Source of the DNA: Acidimicrobiales bacterium
GTDB lineage: Bacteria > Actinomycetota > Acidimicrobiia > Acidimicrobiales > AC-14
Reading direction: 5' to 3'
Assembly: GCA_025463925.1 (NCBI GenBank)
Contig: JAODBK010000045.1
Span: 1 to 45,006 of the forward strand
Length of the DNA: 45,006 nt
This document shows positions 16,340 to 24,168 of this stretch, in pieces. The stretch's first letter is position 1. Each line of letters opens with the position of its first letter. The notes beneath the pieces are model-generated. The model worked only from the letters and a program-made list of their open reading frames with translations. It made no database searches and was not told the DNA's origin. A program made the position numbers and the translations under genes.

Positions 16340-16362
16340 CCGGCCGCGGCCCAACGTCGCCG

Positions 16363-16605
16363 CTACTTCGGTCGCGACCTGCCCTTCGATGCCCGCTTGG
16401 CCCGCGCCGCGACCAGCGGGCGGACGCGATCGGTCGGAGCACCGCCGGCGTCGATCAGTTCGATCGGCGCGGCCGGCGTGACGACGACCTGTCGCACGTC
16501 GATCTCGGCCTGGTCGTCGAGTGCCTTGCCCATCTCGCTCAGCCAGGCCGACGCCGCCGCTCCGTGGGCTCGGTCGGCCGCGTTCCGTTGGCGCCGCCCG
16601 ATCAT
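16363..16605 (-). CDS. small hypothetical protein, 80 aa
   Basis: A short gene between two permeases. The ATG at 16605 is preceded by CAGGAG at ideal distance, which is the main reason to accept it. The product begins MIGRRQRNAADRAHG, has a plausible amphipathic stretch (SAWLSEMGKALDDQAEIDV), and ends in a very basic tail (RAKRASKGRSRPK). No domain is recognised. It is transcribed in the same direction as the minus-strand permease, 164 bp downstream of it. It could be a small nucleic-acid-binding or membrane-associated partner, but nothing in the sequence shows this. Confidence 0.55.
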   Translation of the reverse strand: MIGRRQRNAADRAHGAAASAWLSEMGKALDDQAEIDVRQVVVTPAAPIELIDAGGAPTDRVRPLVAARAKRASKGRSRPK

Positions 16606-16769
16606 CGGGCTCCTGTTGGTACATCCCGAGGCATATGAGTTCCACGATGGGCGCCGCGGCGGTCGAAAGTCACGCAACGGAGGCCCAACCTTCGGCCGGC
16701 TCGATGCCCACCGGATCGGCCGCAATCCATCCATTTCGGCGCGAATCGGACCAGCCGACGCCCGCTGAT

Positions 16770-19079
16770 TCACTCCGAATGCAGCACCGCCGCCGGTTGG
16801 GTGCGGGCCGCAACCCGTCCCGCGATCGCGGCGATGACCATGGCCAGCGCCACCGCGCCAATGGGGACGACCGCGAGCGGCAGCAGCCGGGTGACCGGCT
16901 CGCCCACGAAGCCGGTGTCACGTGCGAACACGACCCAGACCCGCCGCCCGACGGCGACGCCGACCGGGATGCCGATCGCGAGCGACAGCGAGCTGAGGGT
17001 CAGGGCTTGCCAGATGACGACCGCGCGGACGTCGCGCGTCACGAATCCCATCGTCTTGAGGACGGCCAGGTCCCGTCGCCGGCGATGGACGGAGGAGACG
17101 AGGACGTGCGCGATCGTCGCCAGGCCGAGGCCCGCCAGCAGCCCGGCCAGGATCAGTGGCAGGGAACGCACGCGGCCGAAGTCCACCAGCGTGCTCGGCT
17201 TGGTCGGAACCCGGATGTGCTGCGCGCCGCCGACCAACGACGCGACGTCGCGCTGTATCCGCGCGCCATCGGCGCCGCCGGCCCAGCGGATGAACGCGAC
17301 GTCGGGCCTGACCGCAGGGTCGAACCTGCGCAAGCCGGCCCCGCTCACGAGCACGCCCTCGCCGAGGGTCGACACGTCGGATTCCACCGGCAGGACGGCG
17401 ACGCCGGTGACGCGCATGCGGCGCGCCACCTCCTGGCCTTGGACGGCGATCGACACGACGGACCCGACCTTGGCGTGCGCGGCGCGGAGTGTCTTTCGGG
17501 CCAGCGCGACCTCGTCGTCGCGCTCCGGCCGGCGACCCTCCAACAGCACCGGCTGGATGGGGCCGAGCTCCATCGAGACGAGCTCCGCCGAGACACTGCC
17601 GACCGAGACCTGCGCGGCGAGGTTGCCGTACCCGACCGCGGTCACGCCCGGCACCGCCTCGAGCTTGGCGGTGGCGTCAGGTCCGGCATCGCCCACCTCG
17701 GCGACCGCGTCCCAGCCCCATCCGTAGAGGCGGGGGGTGGCGAGGAGGTGGGCCAGACTCGCCGCGACCGTCAACGACATCACGAGAGCGACGACACCAA
17801 GGGTCGTGCCGGCGACGGCGGATCTGACCGGCACCGCGTCAGCACCGCGGCCGGGCTCGAGGGCGAAGCGCAGGCCGACGCTCGCCGCCGCGCCGGGCAC
17901 CGCCTCGGCGATGCTGGCGGCGCGCGATGCCCGCACCGGGCCGCGCCCCCTGCGGACGATGGCGGGAACGGTGCTCTGCAGCAGGACCACGACGAGCGTG
18001 GCTGCGAAACCGCCGAAGAGGAAGATGGCGGGCGCCGACAGGCCCGGCGAGGTCTCGGCCAACCGTGGCCGTCCGAACGGGATGAATCCCGACGAGCCGA
18101 CCGCGAGCGCCCCGGCGATCACCGCCGAGACCAGGCCGATGAACAGGCCCCGCAGCGCCGCGAGTGCCGTCCGCTGGGATCTCGACATCCCGAGCGCGGA
18201 CAGGGTCTGATGGTCGGCGGACTCCTGCCGCGCCAGCCGGGCCAGCGTCTGGGTGAAGACCAGCAACGTCACCAACCCAAGGAACGCCGCGAGGATCCAC
18301 AGCGCGGCGGCTTGCACGTGGAACGAGCGTTGGACCTGGATCCAGTCGTTGCGACTCTCGACGAACAGCACGGGCTTGCCGCCGGTGAGCTGGCTCATGT
18401 GGCGCCGGAACGCGACCAGATCCGCGCTCTTGTGCTTCAGCACGAACATGTAGATGTCGGTGTTCGACGTGCGGTCCTTGTACGCGTCGATGAACGACGA
18501 CGTGACGGAGATCCCCGAGCTCGCGACGGACGCGAAGTCGCCCAACGACGCAGTGATGCCGACGATCTTCAGCTTGGCGGTTGGGCCCGGTGGTGGGTCG
18601 CCGGATCCGGTGTATCCGGGACCGGCGAGGTGCATGTCGACGGTGTCACCGACGTGCACGTGCCGCTTCTCGCGGGCGACGAAGGTCGCCGTCGCCTCGT
18701 CGGGCACGCGGGGATCGGGCAGCCGCCCGTCGAGCAGGCGACCGGCCTGGGTCGCCAACGCCTGGTCGGCGAATCCGGCGAGGTCGAAGTCGTCCAAGTT
18801 GATGAACAGCGGCACCCGGAAGGAGCGGCTCACCTCGGGGAACGCCGCGATCGCGTCGAACTTCAGCAGCTCACCGTTCGCGGAGTAGGCGGGCACGATG
18901 AAGACGTCCGGCGTCAACTTGTTGTGGATGGAGCGCGCCACCACGGTGTCGGTTCGCCGCGCACCCGCGGCCGCGCCGACCACCGAGCCGTAGAACAAGC
19001 CGGCGAGGATCGCGACCCCGACCCACGCGCGCCAGCGGCCGCGAAGCTCGGCCGCGAACCGGAAGCGTACGGATCGCAT
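16770..19079 (-). CDS. FtsX/MacB-type ABC transporter permease
   Basis: A 769-aa permease with the same two-block FtsX plan as the plus-strand permease. TM1 is near residue 15-35 (WVGVAILAGLFYGSVVGAA), then an extracellular domain, a three-TM block around 270-400 with LARQESADHQTLSALGMSRSQRTA at the cytoplasmic coupling loop, a second outer domain, and the last block with HRRRRDLAVLKTMGF and the C-terminal RTQPAAVLHSE. Start ATG at 19079 has GGAAAGG upstream. The two permeases are convergent and only distantly alike, so they may form a heterodimer or be independent. No ATPase is present locally. Confidence 0.85.
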   Translation of the reverse strand: MRSVRFRFAAELRGRWRAWVGVAILAGLFYGSVVGAAAGARRTDTVVARSIHNKLTPDVFIVPAYSANGELLKFDAIAAFPEVSRSFRVPLFINLDDFDLAGFADQALATQAGRLLDGRLPDPRVPDEATATFVAREKRHVHVGDTVDMHLAGPGYTGSGDPPPGPTAKLKIVGITASLGDFASVASSGISVTSSFIDAYKDRTSNTDIYMFVLKHKSADLVAFRRHMSQLTGGKPVLFVESRNDWIQVQRSFHVQAAALWILAAFLGLVTLLVFTQTLARLARQESADHQTLSALGMSRSQRTALAALRGLFIGLVSAVIAGALAVGSSGFIPFGRPRLAETSPGLSAPAIFLFGGFAATLVVVLLQSTVPAIVRRGRGPVRASRAASIAEAVPGAAASVGLRFALEPGRGADAVPVRSAVAGTTLGVVALVMSLTVAASLAHLLATPRLYGWGWDAVAEVGDAGPDATAKLEAVPGVTAVGYGNLAAQVSVGSVSAELVSMELGPIQPVLLEGRRPERDDEVALARKTLRAAHAKVGSVVSIAVQGQEVARRMRVTGVAVLPVESDVSTLGEGVLVSGAGLRRFDPAVRPDVAFIRWAGGADGARIQRDVASLVGGAQHIRVPTKPSTLVDFGRVRSLPLILAGLLAGLGLATIAHVLVSSVHRRRRDLAVLKTMGFVTRDVRAVVIWQALTLSSLSLAIGIPVGVAVGRRVWVVFARDTGFVGEPVTRLLPLAVVPIGAVALAMVIAAIAGRVAARTQPAAVLHSE

Positions 19080-19173
19080 CGCCTTTCCAGTAGGCCGCCG
19101 CGCCGCCCGAGGGTCAAGGGTGGGGGCCACCCGGATCCCCTGGTGGCAGCACCACGCCCCGCAGGGCCTCCGT

Positions 19174-19674
19174 TCAGCCCGGCGATCCGCCGGGCGCAGG
19201 CGTCGGGACTTCGAGCAGCGGCATGTCGGCCGGCGGCCCCCACACGATCGATATCCGCGAGAACGCCGAGGCCAGGGCGACGGTGAGGGTCAGCTCGGCG
19301 ACCTGCGCCGGTGTGAGCTCGTCGAGCAGCTCGGTCTGTTGGGCCGCGGCCGGCGGGCCCGGGTCATTGAGGATCTGGTCGGTGAGCGCCACGGCGAGCC
19401 GGTAGCGCGAGGGCAGGTCACTCGACAGGTAGTCGTCGTCGACCTGCTCGATCAGCGCCTCGGTGAGCCCCTGCTGCTTCGCACCTGCGAAGCGGAGGTT
19501 CATTCAAAGCTTGCAGTCGACCAGCCGGGCGTTGCGGATCCGGCCGACCTCCTTGGTGGGCTGGTCGAGCTCGCCTTCCGACCACAACGTGCCGTAGAGC
19601 CGGTTGAACGCGGCGTACATCTCCGGCTGGTGATCGAGGAACGACGCGCCACCCTCGGGCCGCCGGATCCTCAT
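19174..19674 (-). CDS. AhpD/CMD-family protein with in-frame UGA (candidate CxxU selenoprotein)
   Basis: A carboxymuconolactone decarboxylase/AhpD-fold protein of 166 residues, if the UGA at 19504-19506 is read through. It starts at the ATG at 19674, which overlaps the upstream gene's stop (ATGA). Up to residue 56 it reads ...GRIRNARLVDCKL. Then comes UGA, and the frame continues MNLRFAGAKQQGLTEALI to a normal stop at 19174. In relatives this place is a redox CxxC, so the codon replaces the second Cys (C54-K-L-U57). A 7-bp hairpin with loop AGGU follows 10 nt after the UGA. The conserved sequence on both sides argues against random decay. The alternative is a nonsense mutation in a recent pseudogene. 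AhpD-like proteins with Sec in this motif are known; no sel genes are visible here. Confidence 0.65.
19476..19493 (-). promoter_or_regulatory. SECIS-like hairpin after UGA
   Basis: The mRNA sequence GCUUCGCAGGUGCGAAGC forms a perfect 7-bp stem with a 4-nt loop AGGU. The loop starts 18 nt after the UGA. Bacterial SECIS elements lie just 3' of UGA and need a G within the first two loop bases; here the second is G. The loop and closing pairs resemble the E. coli fdhF element (GC-AGGUCU-GC). The Ala and Gly codons forming the loop (GCA, GGT) are not the usual choices of this genome. Confidence 0.55.
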
Positions 19675-20033
19675 CGGCCGAGCACCACGTGGGTGCGGGC
19701 CACCGCATCGAACACCGCGACCGCGAACGTGAGCGTGGTGAGCTGACCGTCGGTGAAGTGGGCGTGCAGCATGGCGTCGTCGGCGTCGGTGAAGCCGCGC
19801 CCGTCGAGCACGAACTGCTCGGCGAACGCCAGTGCCACCTGCTGATCGGGGGAGAGGGCATCGGCGAGCGGCATCGGCCGTCCGGCGATCAGCGATTCGA
19901 TGCGTCGATGCACGACGTCGAGGATGGTGCGGTCGACGTCGGCGGCGTGGATCACGTCGACCAGATCGGTGAGCCGATCACGGGCGACGGGGATCAGGTC
20001 GAGGGGATGGTCGACACCCAGCCAGCTGCTCAT
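19671..20033 (-). CDS. CMD/AhpD-like protein lacking cysteines
   Basis: A 120-aa protein with the all-helical CMD/AhpD pattern: VDRTILDVVHRRIESL where the CxxC-bearing helix would be, then LSPDQQVALAFAEQFV, AMLHAHFTDGQLTTLTFAVAVFDAVARTHVVLG, which matches the final helices of the family. It has no Cys at all, so it cannot be a CxxC peroxidase itself. It overlaps the UGA-containing CMD gene by 4 nt (ATGA), so the two products are made together and could assemble, since this family forms ring-like oligomers. The ATG at 20033 is the likely start. Possible roles are a structural partner or a ligand-binding paralogue. The 115 bp upstream contain no gene. Confidence 0.75.
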   Translation of the reverse strand: MSSWLGVDHPLDLIPVARDRLTDLVDVIHAADVDRTILDVVHRRIESLIAGRPMPLADALSPDQQVALAFAEQFVLDGRGFTDADDAMLHAHFTDGQLTTLTFAVAVFDAVARTHVVLGR

Positions 20034-20148
20034 CGCGATGCAGTCTCGCGGGAAACCGGAGCGACATCATCGTCAAGTGACTAGCCGGCGCATGGCCCGG
20101 TCGGAATGTGCCTTCCCGCTCACCACCGCTCGTGGTCTGATACTCCCT

Positions 20149-21705
20149 ATGAGTCGTCGAGACCGGCGGCAGTGGCGGCTGCGGACGCGCATTGGAACCG
20201 GATTGCTGACCGCGACGCTTGCCGGGACGGTGATCGTGGCCAATGTCGCCGCGGCCCCGCCGGCGACGGCCGGTCTCCTCGGCAGCCTGCTGTGCCCGGT
20301 CGTGAACACGCTGACCGGCGTCCTGGGCGCGGGGTGGGACGACGGCGCCAACACGCCGCCCACGACGATGGCGCAGGTCGAGCAGGCGATCGGCGCCAGT
20401 TCGCTCCAGGCCCAGGGCATCACCGGATCCGGCATCGGCATCGCCATCGTCGACTCGGGTGTCGTGCCGGTCGCGGGCCTGACCGGCGCCGGCAAGGTCG
20501 TGAACGGACCCGACCTGTCGTTCGAATCGCAGTACGCCGACGGCCAATACCTCGACACCTACGGCCACGGCACCCACATGGCAGGGATCGCCGCGGGCAA
20601 CGACGGCGCCGGTGGCTCGTTCAAGGGCGTTGCCCCCGGCGCCAGGATCGTGTCGCTGAAGGTGGCCAGTCACGATGGCGCCGCCGACGTCTCCCAGGTC
20701 CTGGCCGCCATCGACTGGGTCGTCCAGCATCGCAACGACCCGGGCATGAACATCCGCGTCCTGAACCTCTCGTACGGGACTGCGGGCCTGCAGAGTCCCC
20801 AGCTCGACCCGATCGCGTTCGCGGTCGAGAACGCCTGGCGTCATGGCATCGTCACGGTCGTGGCCGGCGGCAACGACGGGACGACGCGCGGTTCACTCAC
20901 CGATCCGGCGATGGACCCCTATGTGCTGGCGACGGGCGCGGCCAACCTCAACGGTTCCTCGCTGCTCGCCTGCGCCTCGGTGGCCCCGTTCTCGAGCCGC
21001 AGCTCCTCCCGCTCGGTCGACGTGATCGCGCCGGGCGTGTCCATCCAGAGCCTGCGCGATCCGGGCTCGGCGATCGACCAGGCCCACCCGGGCGCCGTGG
21101 TCGACACCCGGTTCTTCCGTGGATCCGGCACCTCGCAAGCGGCGGCCGTGCTGTCGGGCGCGGTTGCGCTGCTGTTGCAGGCCCGGCCGACGCTCACCCC
21201 GGACCAGGTCAAGGCGCTCTTGAAGACGACCGCAGCGCCGCTCGCGCTCCTCGACCAGCGCGCTGAAGGTTCCGGGATGATCAACGTCCTCGCCGCGGCG
21301 AACGGGCGGGTGCCGTTCGGCGCCACGCAGACGTGGCCGACGGCGACCGGTACCGGTTCGATCGAGCAGGCGCGGGGCGGGAGTCACGTCGCGCTGAACG
21401 GCGTCGAGCTGACCGGCGAGCAGGACATCATGGGCCAGCCTTGGAACGGCGCGACCTGGGCGCAGGACTCGGCGGCCGCGGTGGCGTGGACCGGCGGCAC
21501 GTGGAACGGCACCGACTGGACCGGCGCCTGCCTCTGCGCCACGAGCTGGTCCGGCGCGTCGTGGACCGGCCAGTCGTGGACCGGCCAGTCGTGGACCGGC
21601 CAGTCCTGGACCGGCAAGTCATGGACCGGGCAGAGCTGGACCGGGCAGAGCTGGACCGGCCAGTCGTGGACCGGCAAGTCGTGGACCAGCGCCGCCGGAC
21701 GTTGA
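20149..21705 (+). CDS. secreted S8 subtilisin-like serine protease with C-terminal SWTG repeats
   Basis: A 518-aa exported protease. The signal peptide (about residues 1-42) is Arg-rich and then hydrophobic, ending ANVAAAPPATAG. The catalytic triad is complete: Asp102 in AIVDSGVV, His140 in YGHGTHMAG, Ser329 in GSGTSQAAA, with the oxyanion Asn in VVAGGNDG. No I9-type propeptide is evident. After the catalytic domain (to about residue 395) comes a Trp/Gly/Thr-rich tail that ends in eight exact-length pentapeptides SWTGQ or SWTGK. Similar WTG tails occur on some actinobacterial subtilases; their role (wall binding or sorting) is unknown. The ATG at 20149 gives the proper signal peptide. Confidence 0.92.
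   Translation: MSRRDRRQWRLRTRIGTGLLTATLAGTVIVANVAAAPPATAGLLGSLLCPVVNTLTGVLGAGWDDGANTPPTTMAQVEQAIGASSLQAQGITGSGIGIAIVDSGVVPVAGLTGAGKVVNGPDLSFESQYADGQYLDTYGHGTHMAGIAAGNDGAGGSFKGVAPGARIVSLKVASHDGAADVSQVLAAIDWVVQHRNDPGMNIRVLNLSYGTAGLQSPQLDPIAFAVENAWRHGIVTVVAGGNDGTTRGSLTDPAMDPYVLATGAANLNGSSLLACASVAPFSSRSSSRSVDVIAPGVSIQSLRDPGSAIDQAHPGAVVDTRFFRGSGTSQAAAVLSGAVALLLQARPTLTPDQVKALLKTTAAPLALLDQRAEGSGMINVLAAANGRVPFGATQTWPTATGTGSIEQARGGSHVALNGVELTGEQDIMGQPWNGATWAQDSAAAVAWTGGTWNGTDWTGACLCATSWSGASWTGQSWTGQSWTGQSWTGKSWTGQSWTGQSWTGQSWTGKSWTSAAGR
21559..21690 (+). repeat. 15-bp tandem repeat encoding SWTGQ/K
   Basis: Eight 15-bp units of the type TCGTGGACCGGCCAG (21559-21678) plus a partial ninth encode SWTGQ three times and SWTGK once, and this QQQK block occurs twice. 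Silent changes (TCC, TCA, AGC, GGG) separate the units, so selection on protein sequence, not only recent slippage, seems to keep them. Confidence 0.9.
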
Positions 21706-21716
21706 GCCCTCGACCG

Positions 21717-24164
21717 GTGAACACGCCGTCGCGCTCGGCGTCGACCTCGGCGCGCGTCATGGCGCTGGCTGTCAGCGCCGCCGCGGCATCGTTCGTCATC
21801 ACCATCACGTCGCTGGCCGGCCTCAGGCCGTTGGTGCACTTGCCCGGCATCGGGTTGGTCACGATGGCGGCCGCGTTCGCGCTCGCCGAAGCGCTGCCCG
21901 TCCACTTCGAGCACCGCCGCGAGGCGGTGTCGATCACGCTCAGCACCGTCCCGCTCGTCGTCGGCCTGTTCGCCATGAGCCCGGTCGTGTTGATCGGCGC
22001 GCGCCTTGCCGGGTCGGCGATCACGCTCGTCCTGCACCGGCGCCAACGCCCGCTCAAGCTGAGCGTGAATCTCGCGTCGTTCTGGATGCAGACGGCGGTC
22101 AGCGTCGTCGTGTTCCGCGCATTGCAGTTGCATGGCGTCGGGCCGCGCAACTGGCCCGGCGCGTTCGCCGCGGTCCTGATCGGCGACATTGCCCAGAGCA
22201 TCGTGCTGACGTCGGCGATCAGCCTCTACCAGCGGCGGTGGGAGGCGAGCCTGGTCACCTCGGCGCTCGTCAGCATCGTCGCCACTGGCGTCGAGACGAG
22301 CCTCGGCATCGTCGCCCTGAGTCTCTGGACGAGCCAGCCGGCGGCCTTGCTGCCGCTCGGCGTCGTCACCGCCTTGGTGCTGCTGTCGTATCAGACCCAC
22401 CGGTCGCTCGGTGAGCGGCACCGCGAGTTGGGCCACCTGTACGACTTCACCAGCGTCATGGGCGACGCGTTGCTCGACGGCCGCGTGATCGAAGCACTGC
22501 TGGAACGGGCCCGCGACCTCATGCACGCCGAGCGGGCGTGGATCGACCACGGTCAGGACGGCCTGCACGCCGCCGCGTGTGCCGCGGGCGCGCCGCTCCG
22601 CATCACGGCCGGCGACTCGGAGCTCGGCCATCTCGTGCTCGCGGCCGGCGCGCGCGAGATCCTCGCGGCGCCGCTGTTCGGCGGTTCGGGCCCGGTCGGG
22701 ACACTTGTCGTCGCCGACCGGAGCGGTTCCGTCCGCGGGTTCGACAAGGACGACCTTCGCCTGTTCGCAACCATCGCGAACCACGCCGGCGTCTCGATGG
22801 AGAACGATCTGCTGGTGGAACGGCTCCGGGTGAAGGCGGCCGAGAGCGAGCATCAGTCGCTCCACGACTCGCTCACCGGCCTCCCGAATCGCGTGCTCTT
22901 CGCCCGGCGCCTCGAAGATGCGGTGGCGAGCGATACCGCGGCTGCTGTCCTTCTCCTCGATCTCGACCGGTTCAAGGAGGTCAACGACACGCTCGGACAC
23001 CACAACGGCGACCTCCTCCTCCAGCAGGTCGGCGACCGGCTGCGAGGCACGCTGCGCCGCGGCGACGTCATCGCCCGCCTCGGCGGCGACGAGTTCGCGG
23101 TGCTGCTCCCGGACATCCAAGGCGAGCACGCCGCCCTTCATGCCGCGCTGGGCATCGTCGATCTGCTCGAGCAGCCATTCCTGATCGGCGACATGTCGGT
23201 CGACGTGGGCGCCAGCATCGGCATCGCTGTCTCGCCGCGCGACGGCGTGGACGCGGTCACGCTCGTCCAGCGGGCGGACGTCGCGATGTACACCGCGAAG
23301 GCGGACCAGACGGGCGTCGAGATGTACCGGCCGGAGCGCGACGGGTACAGCCCCGAGCGGCTGACGCTGGTGAGCGAGCTGAGGCAGGCGGTGCAGGAGG
23401 ATCAGCTCGAGGTCTTCTACCAGCCGCAGGTCGATCTGCGCGACGGCACGATGTTCGGCGCCGAAGCGTTGGTGCGCTGGTTCCATCCGACGCGCGGCAT
23501 CATCCACCCGGACGAGTTCATCTCGGTCGCCGAGCACACCGGCCTCATCCGCCCACTGACGCTTTTCGTGCTCGACGAAGCCCTTGCCGCATTGCGCCAG
23601 TGGCGCCACGCCGGGCATCCGCTCCGGATCTCGGTGAACCTGTCGGCGCGCAGCCTGTTGCAACCCGAGCTCGTCGACGACGTCGCCGCCCTTCTCAAGC
23701 GGCATGGTGTGCCGGCCGGCGGGTTGTGCCTCGAGGTGACCGAGAGCTCCATCATGTGCGATCCCCGACGGACGACGGCCACGCTCGAGGGCCTGCGGGC
23801 GCTGGGCGTCACCATCGCGGTGGACGATTTCGGCACCGGGCACTCATCGCTGGCCTACATCAAGCGGCTGCCGGTCGGCGAGATCAAGATCGACAAGTCG
23901 TTCGTGTTGTCCATGCTGAGCGACCACAGCGACGAGATGATCGTCGGCACGATCCTGCACCTCGGCCAGAACCTCGGCATCTCGGTCGTCGCCGAAGGCG
24001 TCGAGGACGAGGCCAGCCGTGACCGGCTCCAAGAGATGGGATGCCCGGCCGCGCAGGGCTATCTCTTTGGTCGGCCGATGCCGGGGTCGGTCATGTTGGA
24101 GACGCTCGAGCGATCGGCGGACTTCGCGGCTGACGCGCTGCCACAGATGATCGTCGTCCCGTAG
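21717..24164 (+). CDS. membrane-bound GGDEF-EAL protein (c-di-GMP cyclase/phosphodiesterase)
   Basis: An 815-aa signalling protein. The first about 230 residues contain roughly seven TM helices of a MASE-like sensor. Residues about 245-370 look like a GAF-type domain (RARDLMHAERAWID ... FATIANHAGVSMEN). The GGDEF domain has an intact 456-GGDEF-460 in ARLGGDEFAVLLPD. The EAL domain has E583-A-L, NLSARS, LEVTESS, DDFGTGHSSL, IKIDKSFV and EGVED, all the metal and catalytic positions. Both synthesis and hydrolysis of c-di-GMP look possible. Start could be GTG at 21717 or TTG at 21702, which overlaps the subtilase stop. It follows the protease by 11 bp and may be co-transcribed with it. Confidence 0.93.
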   Translation: MNTPSRSASTSARVMALAVSAAAASFVITITSLAGLRPLVHLPGIGLVTMAAAFALAEALPVHFEHRREAVSITLSTVPLVVGLFAMSPVVLIGARLAGSAITLVLHRRQRPLKLSVNLASFWMQTAVSVVVFRALQLHGVGPRNWPGAFAAVLIGDIAQSIVLTSAISLYQRRWEASLVTSALVSIVATGVETSLGIVALSLWTSQPAALLPLGVVTALVLLSYQTHRSLGERHRELGHLYDFTSVMGDALLDGRVIEALLERARDLMHAERAWIDHGQDGLHAAACAAGAPLRITAGDSELGHLVLAAGAREILAAPLFGGSGPVGTLVVADRSGSVRGFDKDDLRLFATIANHAGVSMENDLLVERLRVKAAESEHQSLHDSLTGLPNRVLFARRLEDAVASDTAAAVLLLDLDRFKEVNDTLGHHNGDLLLQQVGDRLRGTLRRGDVIARLGGDEFAVLLPDIQGEHAALHAALGIVDLLEQPFLIGDMSVDVGASIGIAVSPRDGVDAVTLVQRADVAMYTAKADQTGVEMYRPERDGYSPERLTLVSELRQAVQEDQLEVFYQPQVDLRDGTMFGAEALVRWFHPTRGIIHPDEFISVAEHTGLIRPLTLFVLDEALAALRQWRHAGHPLRISVNLSARSLLQPELVDDVAALLKRHGVPAGGLCLEVTESSIMCDPRRTTATLEGLRALGVTIAVDDFGTGHSSLAYIKRLPVGEIKIDKSFVLSMLSDHSDEMIVGTILHLGQNLGISVVAEGVEDEASRDRLQEMGCPAAQGYLFGRPMPGSVMLETLERSADFAADALPQMIVVP

Positions 24165-24168
24165 GCGC

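Noticed and set aside
16521-19286. A 921-codon open frame on the plus strand across the second permease
   Set aside because: It is the antisense shadow of a strongly supported permease; its product is a low-complexity Arg/Asp/Gly/His string, as expected in high-GC DNA.
19501-19503. Independent start ATG right after the UGA, making a separate 109-aa gene
   Set aside because: No Shine-Dalgarno is present, the product would start in mid-domain within the redox motif, and the upstream 56 codons carry the rest of the same domain in frame. Termination-reinitiation cannot be fully excluded.
21545-21690. Possible CRISPR array or satellite, because of regular short repeats
   Set aside because: The repeats are contiguous 15-mers without spacers, in frame with the subtilase and encoding SWTGQ/K.
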